From Cordilura impudica (Eukaryota > Arthropoda > Insecta > Diptera > Scathophagidae): 64,000 bases of DNA. Below the pieces are notes generated by a model. It was given only the letters and a program-made list of their open reading frames with translations, searched no databases and was not told where the DNA came from. The stretch spans positions 31,173,158-31,237,157 of the forward strand of contig OY821522.1 in assembly GCA_963682025.1 (NCBI GenBank), written 5' to 3'. Position 1 is the first letter of the stretch, and each line of letters begins with the position of its first letter. The translations under genes and the position numbers were made by a program. Shown piece after piece: positions 33,801 through 44,342 of the stretch.

Positions 33801-34703
33801 GTCGATTTTGCAGGACCATTTGACATTAAGTCTTATGCAGGTCGTGGTTGCAAAGTAACAAAATGCTATGTTCTAGTTTTCGAATGCTTTGCAACGAAAG
33901 CTATACATCTGGAGGCCACTAGTGAGATATCAACCCCTGCTTTTAGAGCTGCCTTTTCACGTGTTTTCTCACGTCGCGGTTGCCCTTCAAATATGTACTC
34001 TGATAATGGTACTGCCTTCGTTGGAGCTGCAAACATTCTAGACAGAGATCAGAAGCATTTACTTTCGCTAGTTCGAAAACAACTCATTTCACAAAATTCT
34101 TTTCAATCCGTAGAATGGCATTTCATACCGCCCGGTGCTCCTCACATGGGAGGATTATGGGAAGCGGGTGTGAAAAGTTTTAAAACTCACCTTAAAAAAA
34201 TTTCTCATGCTCAAACTTTTACATTCGAAGAATTTTCAACGATGCTCTCTCGAATAGAAGCTTGTCTGAACTCGCGACCCTTAAGCCCCATGAGCGAAAA
34301 CCCATCAGATCTCTGTGCCCTTACTCCCGGTCATTTCCTCGTTGGAGCCCCTCTTTTAGCACCCGTCGAACCTGACATATCACATCAATCACTTAGTTAT
34401 ATGAACCGATGGCAAAAACTAAAGGTACTCCACCATCATTTCGCCCTCCGATGGAAGGAGGAGTATCTTAAAGAGTTACACAAGCGAACTAAATGCCAGT
34501 ATCCCCAACGTGACTTCACAATAAATGACTTCGCAGTTGTTAGACGCGATAACTTGCCCCCACATCAATGGCGACTCGATCGCGTTGAAAAGGTTATTCG
34601 TGGATCCGACTCTAGAGTAAGAGTCTGTGAAGTGCGAACATCTAACGGTCTGGTTACCCGACCAATTCTTAAATTAGTTTTGATTCCACCCTATGAACCA
34701 TAA
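30878..34703 (+). pseudogene. BEL4 protease and pol (several frameshifts)
   Basis: In phase with gag after a TGA: protease with ALIDPASEASF (Asp kept; the usual Ser/Thr-Gly after it is Pro-Ala), frame broken near 31172, then NVDLLLGGDIYPRVLRDG and GWIVTGQI. RT shows VIKPDSTTTKLRVVFNASNP, EKMYRKI, a break near 31990, GVNCAPYLAIRT, YVDDVLFG and a break near 32320. RNase H has HGFCDVSEKAY, LPRKELCGVEF, WTDSTIVLAWL and DNPADLASRG. There are more breaks near 33345 and 33668. Integrase core follows: GVDFAGPF, YSDNGTAFVGA, GGLWEAGVKSF. At least five breaks make it non-functional, though the LTRs are about 2 percent apart. Confidence 0.9.
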
Positions 34704-34710
34704 TAACCAT

Positions 34711-34726
34711 TTCTCTTACATTTCAG
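34711..34726 (+). promoter_or_regulatory. 3' splice site upstream of BEL4 ORF3
   Basis: TTCTCTTACATTTCAG ends five bases before the ORF3 ATG at 34732. It is pyrimidine-rich with CAG, a good acceptor, at the same place as in BEL1. Confidence 0.6.
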
Positions 34727-34731
34727 AAAAA

Positions 34732-35352
34732 ATGTCTGAGCTGCCACGACGCCAAAGAACTAACCGAAGCGAAGTTTCAGCAGAAAACTCTCGTAGTCAG
34801 CAATTAACGCCATCATCTGTACGAACAAACCGATTGAAGGATTGTCGTTACTGCGATTAAGATCACCCTCTAAGAAAGTGCCTCCGTTTTAAACGTCTGT
34901 CGGTCCAACAACGGATAAAGGTGGTAAATAAATATCGGTACTGCATAAACTGCCTAGCTCACTCACACATTTTGAAAGACTGCCAGTGTCGTGACAGGTG
35001 CCAAATATGTGTATCAGAGCATCATACTTTGCTTCACCAAAACGACCAAATGGCAATTATACCAAGGTGGAGTCGTCAACAACATCGGCAGCGTCAACAA
35101 CATAGGCACCCTCAACAACATCGGCAGCCTCAACAACATCGGCAGCCTCAACAACATCGGCAACCTCAACAACATCGGCAGCGTCAACAACATAGGCAGC
35201 GTCAACACCATCGGCAGCGGCCACAACCAAATTATCAACAGCAAAATTATCAACAACCAAATTATCAACAGCAAAATTATCAACATCAAAATCGACCACA
35301 ACAACATCTTCCCAGCTATCCGACAATTGTAATCAATGTTAATCCGAATTAA
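34732..35352 (+). pseudogene. BEL4 ORF3: duplicated zinc-knuckle protein (one internal stop)
   Basis: The ATG at 34732 starts MSELPRRQRTNRSEVSAENS. The first knuckle CRYCD is followed by TAA at 34858-34860, after which the same frame gives HPLRKCLRF, the linker LSVQQRIKVVNKYR, and knuckles CINCLAHSHILKDC and CQICVSEHHTLLH. The wording matches BEL4 gag (HPLRLCPLF; CTNCLATSHEFKKC). The C-terminal 90 residues are repeats of QQHRQP and NYQQQ type. Except for one stop the frame is open for 206 codons. No signal peptide or transmembrane segment is seen. It would be a nucleic-acid-binding protein made from a spliced mRNA; role unknown. Confidence 0.75.
35069..35230 (+). repeat. 18-base minisatellite in BEL4 ORF3
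   Basis: About nine copies of an 18-base unit like CAACATCGGCAGCCTCAA, encoding QQHRQP repeats. Because the unit is a multiple of three and stop-free, other frames stay open too. Confidence 0.85.
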
Positions 35353-35517
35353 TAATTTCCTTTCTATATCTTTAAGTATATTACAATGAAGTAATTACAA
35401 TCAAATTAAACCTGAGTTTTACTGAATTGCTCATAAATTATACAAAATTCTTAAATTATAAAAGTAAGATGTATATATATCCTTACTTCCCCCACCCCCT
35501 TCATATGTTGCAATCCT

Positions 35518-35532
35518 GCAAGGGGGGCGGGA
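35518..35532 (+). promoter_or_regulatory. BEL4 polypurine tract
   Basis: CAAGGGGGGCGGGA directly before the 3' LTR TG at 35533. Confidence 0.8.
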
Positions 35533-35870
35533 TGTTTACGTGAAAAATGGATTACTAATACTATAATTATGTCCTCTATTGTATTTACATATTTTCCAAT
35601 AAAAAGCTCTTTCATGCTTGGAAGAGTTCTGAACCTCAATTTTAAATTACCTATTAACTTTAAGCATTATATTAATAAAGTCAGTCTTCAATCACCCACC
35701 CGTACAAAAGGTAATACCCGTATTATACGATATATTTATTAAACTAATTATCTAATAATAAAATACATTTATTTGAAATATACTAATTACCCCATTTGTA
35801 TTTTCTTCCTTCCCCCAATGTTCTTTTTTTTTCACGAGTTAAAATATTTTTAAATTATCCCCCGCGAACA
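35533..35870 (+). repeat. BEL4 3' LTR
   Basis: 338 bases, TG...CA, followed by the ATTTT duplication. It lacks three bases (TAT) found in the 5' copy near the end. Confidence 0.93.
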
Positions 35871-35937
35871 ATTTTGATTATATAAATTATCAAAATCGTT
35901 AGAATTGCTGCATATTTTACTTACCTTTTTTACATAT
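35871..35937 (-). pseudogene. LINE-A endonuclease fragment between BEL4 and the 14.7-kb transposon
   Basis: Minus-strand translation gives VSKICSNSNDFDNLYNQN. It joins DNSHNNINAK across BEL4 and GGVATY across the large transposon. A short A-rich insertion lies next to the transposon end. Confidence 0.7.
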
Positions 35938-35970
35938 CGTTACCTTAATTTTGAAAGGACGTAACTGACA
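35938..35970 (+). repeat. left TIR of the 14.7-kb transposon
   Basis: Pairs with 50619-50651 with one mismatch. Its inner part GACGTAACTGA recurs at 36087-36097, a possible subterminal transposase site. Confidence 0.85.
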
Positions 35971-36110
35971 ATTTTTTTGAAATAGCGTTTTTTCCATATT
36001 CGTATAGAAAAACATGAAATACATCGTTACTGAAAAAATTAGTGTGCTTTGAAAAAAATTAACGGTTTTATAAGCAATTTCAAAAAGACGTAACTGATTT
36101 CAAAAAAAAA

Positions 36111-36560
36111 CAAGTAAGAGTGCTAAATTCGGCTATGCCGAATCTTTGATACCCTCCACCTGGGTTTTACGTTTACATTAATATCTGGACTTCTTGCACT
36201 ATTTGTAACAAATGTATATAAAATATTTGAATATGTAAACACTTTGATAAACCTATTACTGAATTATTAAAACAAATGCTCTGAATTTTCAGCATCTAAT
36301 AGAGGTGTCTACATATTTTAGGTCATAAATTGGTACAATGACACCCGATTTATCCCATTTTAAATACTAACCTGATCCAGATAATTACAAGCAATATTAA
36401 GTTTAACCAGGTAAATGGTTTATTTTGTAATTTTCTATTTAATTAAAATTTTTTAATATAAAGGTGCATTTTATTTTTTACAATCCTTTTCAATTTTCCA
36501 GACCTATTAGTATAGGGCACATTTATGAGTCCGCATAGATCAACTTTCAACTCTTACTTG
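36111..36560 (-). mobile_element. short CAAGTAAG element (DINE-1-like terminus), unit 1
   Basis: 450 bases starting CAAGTAAGAG and ending CTCTTACTTG. Next to the left end is a perfect hairpin ATTCGGCTATGCCGAAT followed by ATACCCTCC. A hairpin just inside a CTTACTTG end is the 3' layout of DINE-1/Helentron-associated repeats in flies. No coding sequence. Confidence 0.6.
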
Positions 36561-36925
36561 TTTTTATTGTATTAAATCTATCTTTGTGTCTTTAAATTAA
36601 TTAAGATAATTAAGATGAAAATATTTAACAAATAGTTTTTTTTTAGTTAATATCTGAACATTTTTCTGATACAAGGCAAAACTAAAACTGCCAAAAATTT
36701 CAGTCAAAACTATTTTGAATGTATTTGTTAAATATCACATATTTTTTTTTCAATTTTAAACTTTAAAGTCTTTTTAAGTCTGGTAATAACTCTATAATAT
36801 GAAGGAAGTAAATATGTGGATTCTTTAATAACAATGACAAGTATAAAACATTACATTAAATATTACATTAAAATATTATAAATTTGAACATAATTAATTT
36901 TAGAAACATAATTAATTTTAGAAAA

Positions 36926-37145
36926 ATGTTCGATTCGTTTTTCGATGATGCTGAAAACACATCAAAGAAATACAGAACATAAAGATTTTGATTCAGTTAG
37001 TTGAGAGACGAGAAGCAAATGGATGGCTGGAGCAGGTGACGAATATAAATGCGGATGCAAGGCTTTTGAAAATATATTAAAATGTGATAAATCAGATCTA
37101 AGTATACATGCTTATAACCACTGTTATAATAAATCTTTTAAAACC
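36926..37145 (+). pseudogene. BED-like zinc-finger fragment (hAT N-terminus type)
   Basis: Different plus-strand frames give MFDSFFDDAENTSKKYRT and, further on, KCGCKAFENILKCDKSDLSI followed by HAYNH. The C-x-C, CDKSDL and HA...H wording resembles BED fingers at the start of hAT-type transposases. It is broken by stops and is interrupted by the hAT element at its 3' side. The same fragment occurs in units 2 and 3, near 39374 and 41819. Weak call. Confidence 0.35.
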
Positions 37146-37504
37146 AAGAGTATTGCCATAATTTGAAATTGTAAAGATGCTAAATTGCAAAAAAAGATGC
37201 TTAAACGTACTGGAGTCGTAAAAATAGATGCTAAATTTTTTTTTCAAATTTCATTACCTTTATATTGAAAAATTATATACTTATTAATAATTCTTTGGTT
37301 TTTAAATCGAAAAATTAATATAAAACATATGTTTAGATTTATATTTTTTAAATTTTAATTAAAATTATTTTGGATTTCATCTGAAATTTTTTATAACATC
37401 AAATTGAGTTTATTTTAAACTTAAATTAAATATTTTTAATTTTAGAGGGATTTTTTTTTATTTAAAATATAACAGAAATTACATTATCAAAAGATACGAT
37501 TATA

Positions 37505-38008
37505 TTAGAATAATTGGTTTATGGAATCTAACATTTCTGTGATGTCTTCATCTTCAAGTTCTTCTTGGCTCTGATATTTTTCTGACGATCGACTTTTATC
37601 AACGACATCGCTCGGTACATTGTAAGTGTGACAGCACCGATTTTTCAATTTCAATCCTTCTTTTATACGTATTACAGAACATAACAACTCGGATTTTATT
37701 CTGTTCGAAGTTTGCTTTTAACTAAAGCCATTAAACTAAACAAACGTTCAACTTCGTCTTTTGAGAAAGACAAAACTAATATAGACAATACAAATATTGA
37801 TAACTCCTTAAATGGATTTTCGCCAATAGAATTTTTCAATCCATAAAGAGGTTGTATTCAGTGTTGTATCCCAGTTTTGTTCTGCGATATAACTCCATTG
37901 GATTTGAATTTTTTCTGTTTCAGAGGATATAAATTTAAACTCTTCTAATATATTGGTAATCGGTTCTTTTACCCGATTTAATGTGTTTTGTATTGAAAAT
38001 TTTGGCAT
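37505..38008 (-). pseudogene. hAT transposase C-terminal remnant, unit 1
   Basis: Three frame pieces: MPKFSIQNTLNRVKEPITNI to IEKFYWRKS, then NPFKELSIFVLSILVLSFSK and DEVERLFSLMALVKSKLRT, then CSVIRIKEGLKLKNRCCHTY. The middle piece is the hAT dimerisation domain (SxxxVERxFSxMNxVKxKLR pattern). Two frameshifts part them, and the DDE core is not visible, so it is dead. Confidence 0.75.
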
Positions 38009-38551
38009 TTTTTTAATACAATATTTTTTGGCAATCGACTTTTAATTCATTAAAATCTGTTGTTGGTGTTTACATTCTTCTATTTCAAAATGTTTTGTAA
38101 ATGTGCTATTACACGAAATGTTTTTTACATATGTACTGTCACTTTTTTTATCCATATGAAATTCTTCATGTCTGTCAAAATTGTCTTTTACATACGATTC
38201 ATAATTTTTGCTATCACATGTGCATATGAATTTCCGTATGACTTAACCTCTAAATGTAATGTGTGAATTTACAAAAATGTATTGTCAAAAAAAGATATAT
38301 ATTTTTTAATTGTTAATTAATACTAAACAATTTATTTTTCTTTCAATATTAATCTTTAAAATTTACTCTGTTTTTCTTTCGCCACAAGCAGTGTTGTATT
38401 TTCACATGTTTGTCATGCAAAAATAGAACCTGTTCTAATTGAAAAATGTACATGTGACTTTGCTCATGTATTGTACATGAACAATGTTTCATATGTATCA
38501 CACGATGTGTACAACTTTTGTTGTGGGAAAATTTGACAGTACATATGTAAA

Positions 38552-39001
38552 CAAGTAAGAGTGTTAAATTCGGCTATGCCGAATCTTTGATACCCTCCAC
38601 CTGGGTTTTACGTTTACATTAATATCTGGACTTCTTGCACTATTTGTAACAAATGTATATAAAATATTTGAATATGTAAACACTTTGATAAACCTATTTC
38701 TGAATTATTAAAACAAATGCTCTGAATTTTCAGCATCTAACAGAGGTGTCTACATATTTTAGGTCATAAATTGGTACAATGACACCCGATTTATCCCATT
38801 TTAAATACTAACCTGATCCAGATAATTACAAACAATATTAAGTTTAACCAGGTAAATGGTTTATTTTGTAATTTTCTATTTAATTTAAATTTTTTAATAT
38901 AAAGGTGCATTTTATTTTTTACAATCCTTTTCAATTTTCCAGACCTATTAGTATAGGGCACATTTATGAGTCCGCATAGATCAACTTTCAACTCTCACTT
39001 G
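38552..39001 (-). mobile_element. short CAAGTAAG element, unit 2
   Basis: Copy of 36111-36560 carried by the tandem duplication; its right end reads CTCTCACTTG. Confidence 0.6.
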
Positions 39002-39952
39002 TTTTTATTGTATTAAATCTATCTTTGTGTCTTTAAATTAATTAAGATAATTAAGATGAAAATATTTAACAAATAGTTTTTTTTTTTTAGTTAATATCTG
39101 AACATTTTACTGATACAAGGCAAAACTAAAACTGCCAAAAATTTCAGTCAAAACTATTTTGAATGTATTTGTTAAATATCACATATTTTTTTTTCAATTT
39201 TAAACTTTAAAGTCTTTTTAAGTCTGGTAATAACTCTATAATATGAAGGAAGTAAATATGTATGTGGATTCTTTAATAACAATGACAAGTATAAAACATT
39301 ACATTAAATATTACATTAAAATATTATAAATTTGAACATAATTAATTTTAGAAACATAATTAATTTTAGAAAAATGTTCGATTCGTTTTTCGATGATGCT
39401 GAAAACACATCAAAGAAATACAGAACATAAAGATTTTGATTCAGTTGGTTGAGAGACGAGAAGCAAATGGATGGCTGGAGCAGGTGACGAATATAAATGC
39501 GGATGCAAGGCTTTTGAAAATATATTAAAATGTGATAAATCAGATCTAAGTATACATGCTTATAACCACTGTTATAATAAATCTTTTAAAACCAACAGTA
39601 TTGCCATAATTTGAAATTGTAAAGATGCTAAATTGCAAAAAAAGATGCTTAAACGTACTGGAGTCGTAAAAATAGATGCTAAATTTTTTTTTCAAATTTC
39701 ATTACCTTTATATTGAAAAATTATATACTTATTAATAATTCTTTGGTTTTTAAATCGAAAAATTAATATAAAACATATGTTTAGATTTATATTTTTTAAA
39801 TTTTAATTAAAATTATTTTGGATTTCATCTGAAATTTTTTATAACATCAAATTGAGTTTATTTTAAACTTAAATTAAATATTTTTAATTTTAGAGGGATT
39901 TTTTTTTATTTAAAATATAACAGAAATTACATTATCAAAAGATACGATTATA

Positions 39953-40456
39953 TTAGAATAATTGGTTTATGGAATCTAACATTTCTGTGATGTCTTCATC
40001 TTCAAGTTCTTCTTGGCTCTGATATTTTTCTGACGATCGACTTTTATCAACGACATCGCTCGGTACATTGTAAGTGTGACAGCACCGATTTTTCAATTTC
40101 AATCCTTCTTTTATACGTATTACAGAACATAACAACTCGGATTTTATTCTGTTCGAAGTTTGCTTTTAACTAAAGCCATTAAACTAAACAAACGTTCAAC
40201 TTCGTCTTTTGAGAAAGACAAAACTAATATAGACAAAACAAATATTGATAACTCCTTAAATGGATTTTCGCCAATAGAATTTTTCAATCCATAAAGAGGT
40301 TGTATTCAGTGTTGTATCCCAGTTTTGTTCTGCGATATAACTCCATTGGATTTGAATTTTTTCTGTTTCAGAGGATATAAATTTAAACTCTTCTAATATA
40401 TTGGTAATCGGTTCTTTTACCCGATTTAATGTGTTTTGTATTGAAAATTTTGGCAT
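39953..40456 (-). pseudogene. hAT transposase C-terminal remnant, unit 2
   Basis: Same as the unit 1 copy with the same two frameshifts, showing the breaks came before the duplication. Confidence 0.75.
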
Positions 40457-40999
40457 TTTTTTAATACAATATTTTTTGGCAATCGACTTTTAATTCATTA
40501 AAATCTGTTGTTGGTGTTTACATTCTTCTATTTCAAAATGTTTTGTAAATGTGCTATTACACGAAATGTTTTTTACATATGTACTGTCACTTTTTTTATC
40601 CATATGAAATTCTTCATGTCTGTCAAAATTGTCTTTTACATACGATTCATAATTTTTGCTATCACACGTGCATATGAATTTCCGTATGACTTAACCTCTA
40701 AATGTAATGTGTGAATTTACAAAAATGTATTGTCAAAAAAAGATATATATTTTTTAATTGTTAATTAATACTAAACAATTTATTTTTCTTTCAATATTAA
40801 TCTTTAAAATTTACTCTGTTTTTCTTTCGCCACAAGCAGTGTTGTATTTTCACATGTTTGTCATGCAAAAATAGAACCTGTTCTAATTGAAAAATGTACA
40901 TGTGACTTTGCTCATGTATTGTACATGAACAATGTTTCATATGTATCACACGATGTGTACAACTTTTGTTGTGGGAAAATTTGACAGTACATATGTAAA

Positions 41000-41449
41000 C
41001 AAGTAAGAGTGTTAAATTCGGCTATGCCGAATCTTTGATACCCTCCACCTGGGTTTTACGTTTACATTAATATCTGGACTTCTTGCACTATTTGTAACAA
41101 ATGTATATAAAATATTTGAATATGTAAACACTTTGATAAACCTATTACTGAATTATTAAAACAAATGCTCTGAATTTTCAGCATCTAACAGAGGTGTCTA
41201 CATATTTTAGGTCATAAATTGGTACAATGACACCCGATTTATCCCATTTTAAATACTTACCTGATCCAGATAATTACAAACAATATTAAGTTTAACCAGG
41301 TAAATGGTTTATTTTGTAATTTTCTATTTAATTTAAATTTTTTAATATAAAGGTGCATTTTATTTTTTACAATCCTTTTCAATTTTCCAGACCTATTAGT
41401 ATAGGGCACATTTATGAGTCCGCATAGATCAACTTTCAACTCTTACTTG
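41000..41449 (-). mobile_element. short CAAGTAAG element, unit 3
   Basis: Copy of 36111-36560 carried by the tandem duplication, with intact CTCTTACTTG end. Confidence 0.6.
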
Positions 41450-42398
41450 TTTTTATTGTATTAAATCTATCTTTGTGTCTTTAAATTAATTAAGATAATT
41501 AAGATGAAAATATTTAACAAATAGTTTTTTTTTTTTAGTTAATATCTGAACATTTTACTGATACAAGGCAAAACTAAAACTGCCAAAAATTTCAGTCAAA
41601 ACTATTTTGAATGTATTTGTTAAATATCACATATTTTTTTTTTCAATTTTAAACTTTAAAATCTTTTTAAGTCTGGTAATAACTCTATAATATGAAGGAA
41701 GTAAATATGTGGATTCTTTAATAACAATGACAAGTATAAAACATTACATTAAATATTACATTAAAATATTATAAATTTGAACATAATTAATTTTAGAAAC
41801 ATAATTAATTTTAGAAAAATGTTCGATTCGTTTTTCGATGATGCTGAAAACACATCAAAGAAATACAGAACATAAAGATTTTGATTCAGTTAGTTGAGAG
41901 ACGAGAAGCAAATGGATGGCTGGAGCAGGTGACGAATATAAATGCGGATGCAAGGCTTTTGAAAATATATTAAAATGTGATAAATCAGATCTAAGTATAC
42001 ATGCTTATAACCACTGTTATAATAAATCTTTTAAAACCAACAGTATTGCCATAATTTGAAATTGTAAAGATGCTAAATTGCAAAAAAAGATGCTTAAACG
42101 TACTGGAGTCGTAAAAATAGATGCTAAATTTTTTTTTCAAATTTCATTACCTTTATATTGAAAAATTATATACTTATTAATAATTCTTTGGTTTTTAAAT
42201 CGAAAAATTAATATAAAACATATGTTTAGATTTATATTTTTTAAATTTTAATTAAAATTATTTTGGATTTCATCTGAAATTTTTTATAACATCAAATTGA
42301 GTTTATTTTAAACTTAAATTAAATATTTTTAATTTTAGAGGGATTTTTTTTTTATTTAAAATATAACAGAAATTACATTATCAAAAGATACGATTATA

Positions 42399-42902
42399 TT
42401 AGAATAATTGGTTTATGGAATCTAACATTTCTGTGATGTCTTCATCTTCAAGTTCTTCTTGGCTCTGATATTTTTCTGACGATCGACTTTTATCAACGAT
42501 ATCGCTCGGTATATTGTAAGTGTGACAGCACCGATTTTTCAATTTCAATCCTTCTTTTTTACGTATTACAGAACATAACAACTCGGATTTTATTCTGTTC
42601 GAAGTTTGCTTTTAACTAAAGCCATTAAACAAAACAAACGTTCAACTTCGTCTTTTGAGAAAGACAAAACTAATATAGACAATACAAATATTGATAACTC
42701 CTTAAATGGATTTTCGCCAATAGAATTTTTCAATCCATAAAGAGGTTGTATTCAGTGTTGTATCCCAGTTTTGTTCTGCGATATAACTCCATTGGATTTG
42801 AATTTTTTCTGTTTCAGAGGATATAAATTTAAACTCTTCTAATATATTGGTAATCGGTTCTTTTACCCGATTTAATGTGTTTTGTATTGAAAATTTTGGC
42901 AT
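42399..42902 (-). pseudogene. hAT transposase C-terminal remnant, unit 3
   Basis: Same breaks as units 1 and 2, with a few private substitutions (VIRKKEGL, NIPSDIVDK). Confidence 0.75.
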
Positions 42903-42993
42903 TTTTTTAATACAATATTTTTTGGCAATCGACTTTTAATTCATTAAAATCTGTTGTTGGTGTTTACATTCTTCTATTTCAAAATGTTTTGTA

Positions 42994-43485
42994 AAGGTGC
43001 TATTACACGAAATGTTTTTTACATATGTACTGTCACTTTTTTTATCCATATGAAATTCCTCATGTCTGTCAAAATTGTCTTTTACATACGATTCATAATT
43101 TTTGCTATCACACGTGCATATGAATTTCCGTATGACTTAACCTCTAAATGTAAACAACAGCTGATTTAATGTGTGAATTTACAAAAATGTATTGTTAAAA
43201 AAAGATACATATTTTTTAATTGTTAATTAATACTAAACAATTTATTTTTCTTTCAATATTAATCTTTAAAATTTACTCTGTTTTTCTTTCGCCACAAGCA
43301 GTGTTGTATTTTCACATGTTTGTCATGCAAAAATAGAACCTGTTCTAATTGAAAAATGTACATGTGACTTTGCTCATGTATTGTACATAAACAATGTTTC
43401 ATATGTATCACACGATGTGTACAACTTTTGTTGTGGGAAAATTTGACAGTACATATGTAAAAAACACATCATGTAATAGCACCTT
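42994..43485. mobile_element. MITE with about 40-base TIRs inside the hAT relic
   Basis: AAGGTGCTATTACACGAAAT at the left pairs with the reverse complement near 43440-43485 (TACATATGTAAAAAAC, TGTAATAGCACC). Units 1 and 2 hold the same MITE (from 38099 and 40547) with the right end cut at TACATATGTAA, exactly at the tandem junction. Superfamily unclear. Confidence 0.65.
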
Positions 43486-43814
43486 TATATTTGTTGAAAG
43501 AAACGAGCAGAGTGGTAAAAGGAGTAGTACACAAAATTACTGTACTACACTTTGAGAAATTAAAACATATCAATACCATTAAAATTATATATTCAAAAAT
43601 AATGAAAAAAAAATATCAAAAAAAAGATGCTAAAAGCAACTTTTTATTAATAAAAGATTCTAAGTTAGCATCTAGCATCTTTTGATAAATTTTGGATGCT
43701 AAACGACAAAAAAAGTTGCTAAATCTAGCAACTAAAAAGCTAAAACGGCAACACTGAAAACCAAGAACAAATATTCTGTTTGAGTTACAACATCTCATTT
43801 GCAAGCCATTTTAA

Positions 43815-44108
43815 AGGCCTAGTTAGCCACACGTAAACTTAACTAAACGTGTCAGCTGTTTTTTTCTGTTACATGAAAAGCATTTAGAGCAGTTACCGAA
43901 CACAACTGTCACGTAACCGGAACGTCCAAATCTGTTGAAAATAGATTTTTGCTACGTTTGTACGTGACATTTTTGAACAGCTGATAAAGTTTGGTTAATT
44001 TTACACAGCAATATGCTGGTTCGTTTTTTACGTTCTATAATTGCACTAACTGCCAACGTTACATTTACGATAGGGATACATTTTAACAACGTGTGGCTAA
44101 CTAGGCCT
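43815..44108. mobile_element. Harbinger-type MITE
   Basis: About 20-base TIRs: AGGCCTAGTTAGCCACACGT at the left and its reverse complement at the right. TAA is duplicated on both sides (43812-43814, 44109-44111). 294 bases, non-coding. Inner CAGCTG repeats form a second inverted pair. Confidence 0.8.
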
Positions 44109-44342
44109 TAATTGTGAAAATTTTAAATGCACATCTAGCCATATCAAAAAGTTGAATTATACAGAATTGTAAAATTTTTTTTTTTTTATAATATCTGTAT
44201 GTTTTTTATATTATTCTTATGTAATTCTCATGATATGTTTATCTTATTTTTTATATTTTTTTTTTGTTTTTGTGAAATGAAATTGTTGCTTACTTTACTC
44301 TTTGGTGAGTATTTTCGTTTTTGTTCGGATGTATACATATAA

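Larger units (their letters stand above)
28696..35870 (+). mobile_element. BEL4, BEL/Pao LTR retrotransposon with ORF3
   Basis: LTRs of 341 and 338 bases start TGTTTACGTG and end CAAACA or CGAACA. ATTTT is duplicated at 28691-28695 and 35871-35875. The LTRs differ by about six substitutions and small indels. Gag, pol and ORF3 are in order, but gag and pol carry several stops and frameshifts. Confidence 0.95.
36111..38551. repeat. tandem unit 1 of 3 (about 2.45 kb)
   Basis: Near-identical to 38552-40999 and 41000-43460. Each unit runs: a 450-base CAAGTAAG element, about 370 bases of AT-rich DNA, a plus-strand BED-like fragment, the left end of a hAT element and its minus-strand transposase remnant, and most of a MITE within it. 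Confidence 0.95.
38552..40999. repeat. tandem unit 2 of 3
   Basis: 2448 bases; differs from unit 1 by scattered single bases and a 4-base TATG insertion near 39260. Confidence 0.95.
41000..43460. repeat. tandem unit 3 of 3
   Basis: 2461 bases, including a 16-base insertion near 43153. Only this copy continues into the rest of the hAT element and its right end, so it keeps the original right flank. Confidence 0.95.
42041..43756 (-). mobile_element. complete hAT relic with 8-bp target duplication
   Basis: TIRs CAGTATTGCC (42041-42050) and GGCAACACTG (43747-43756). AAAACCAA is duplicated at 42033-42040 and 43757-43764, the 8-bp size expected for hAT. It contains the transposase remnant and an internal MITE. 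In units 1 and 2 only the left end is present (37148 and 39596). Confidence 0.85.

Noticed and set aside
35014..35326. Minus-strand open frames made of Leu/Pro/Met or Val/Asp/Ala repeats
   Set aside because: Shadows of the 18-base minisatellite in ORF3.
34732..35352. ORF3 as an envelope gene
   Set aside because: The position fits env, but there is no signal peptide, furin-like site or membrane segment; the zinc knuckles and basic tail point to nucleic-acid binding.
36111..36560. Classical TIR MITE interpretation of the CAAGTAAG element
   Set aside because: The ends are inverted for only about 11 bases and no target duplication is visible. The hairpin-plus-CTTACTTG layout fits a DINE/Helentron-type end better.
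36111..43460. Tandem array as a CRISPR or centromeric satellite
   Set aside because: Three 2.45-kb units with transposon parts inside, no short regular repeat with unique spacers, and too few copies for a satellite.
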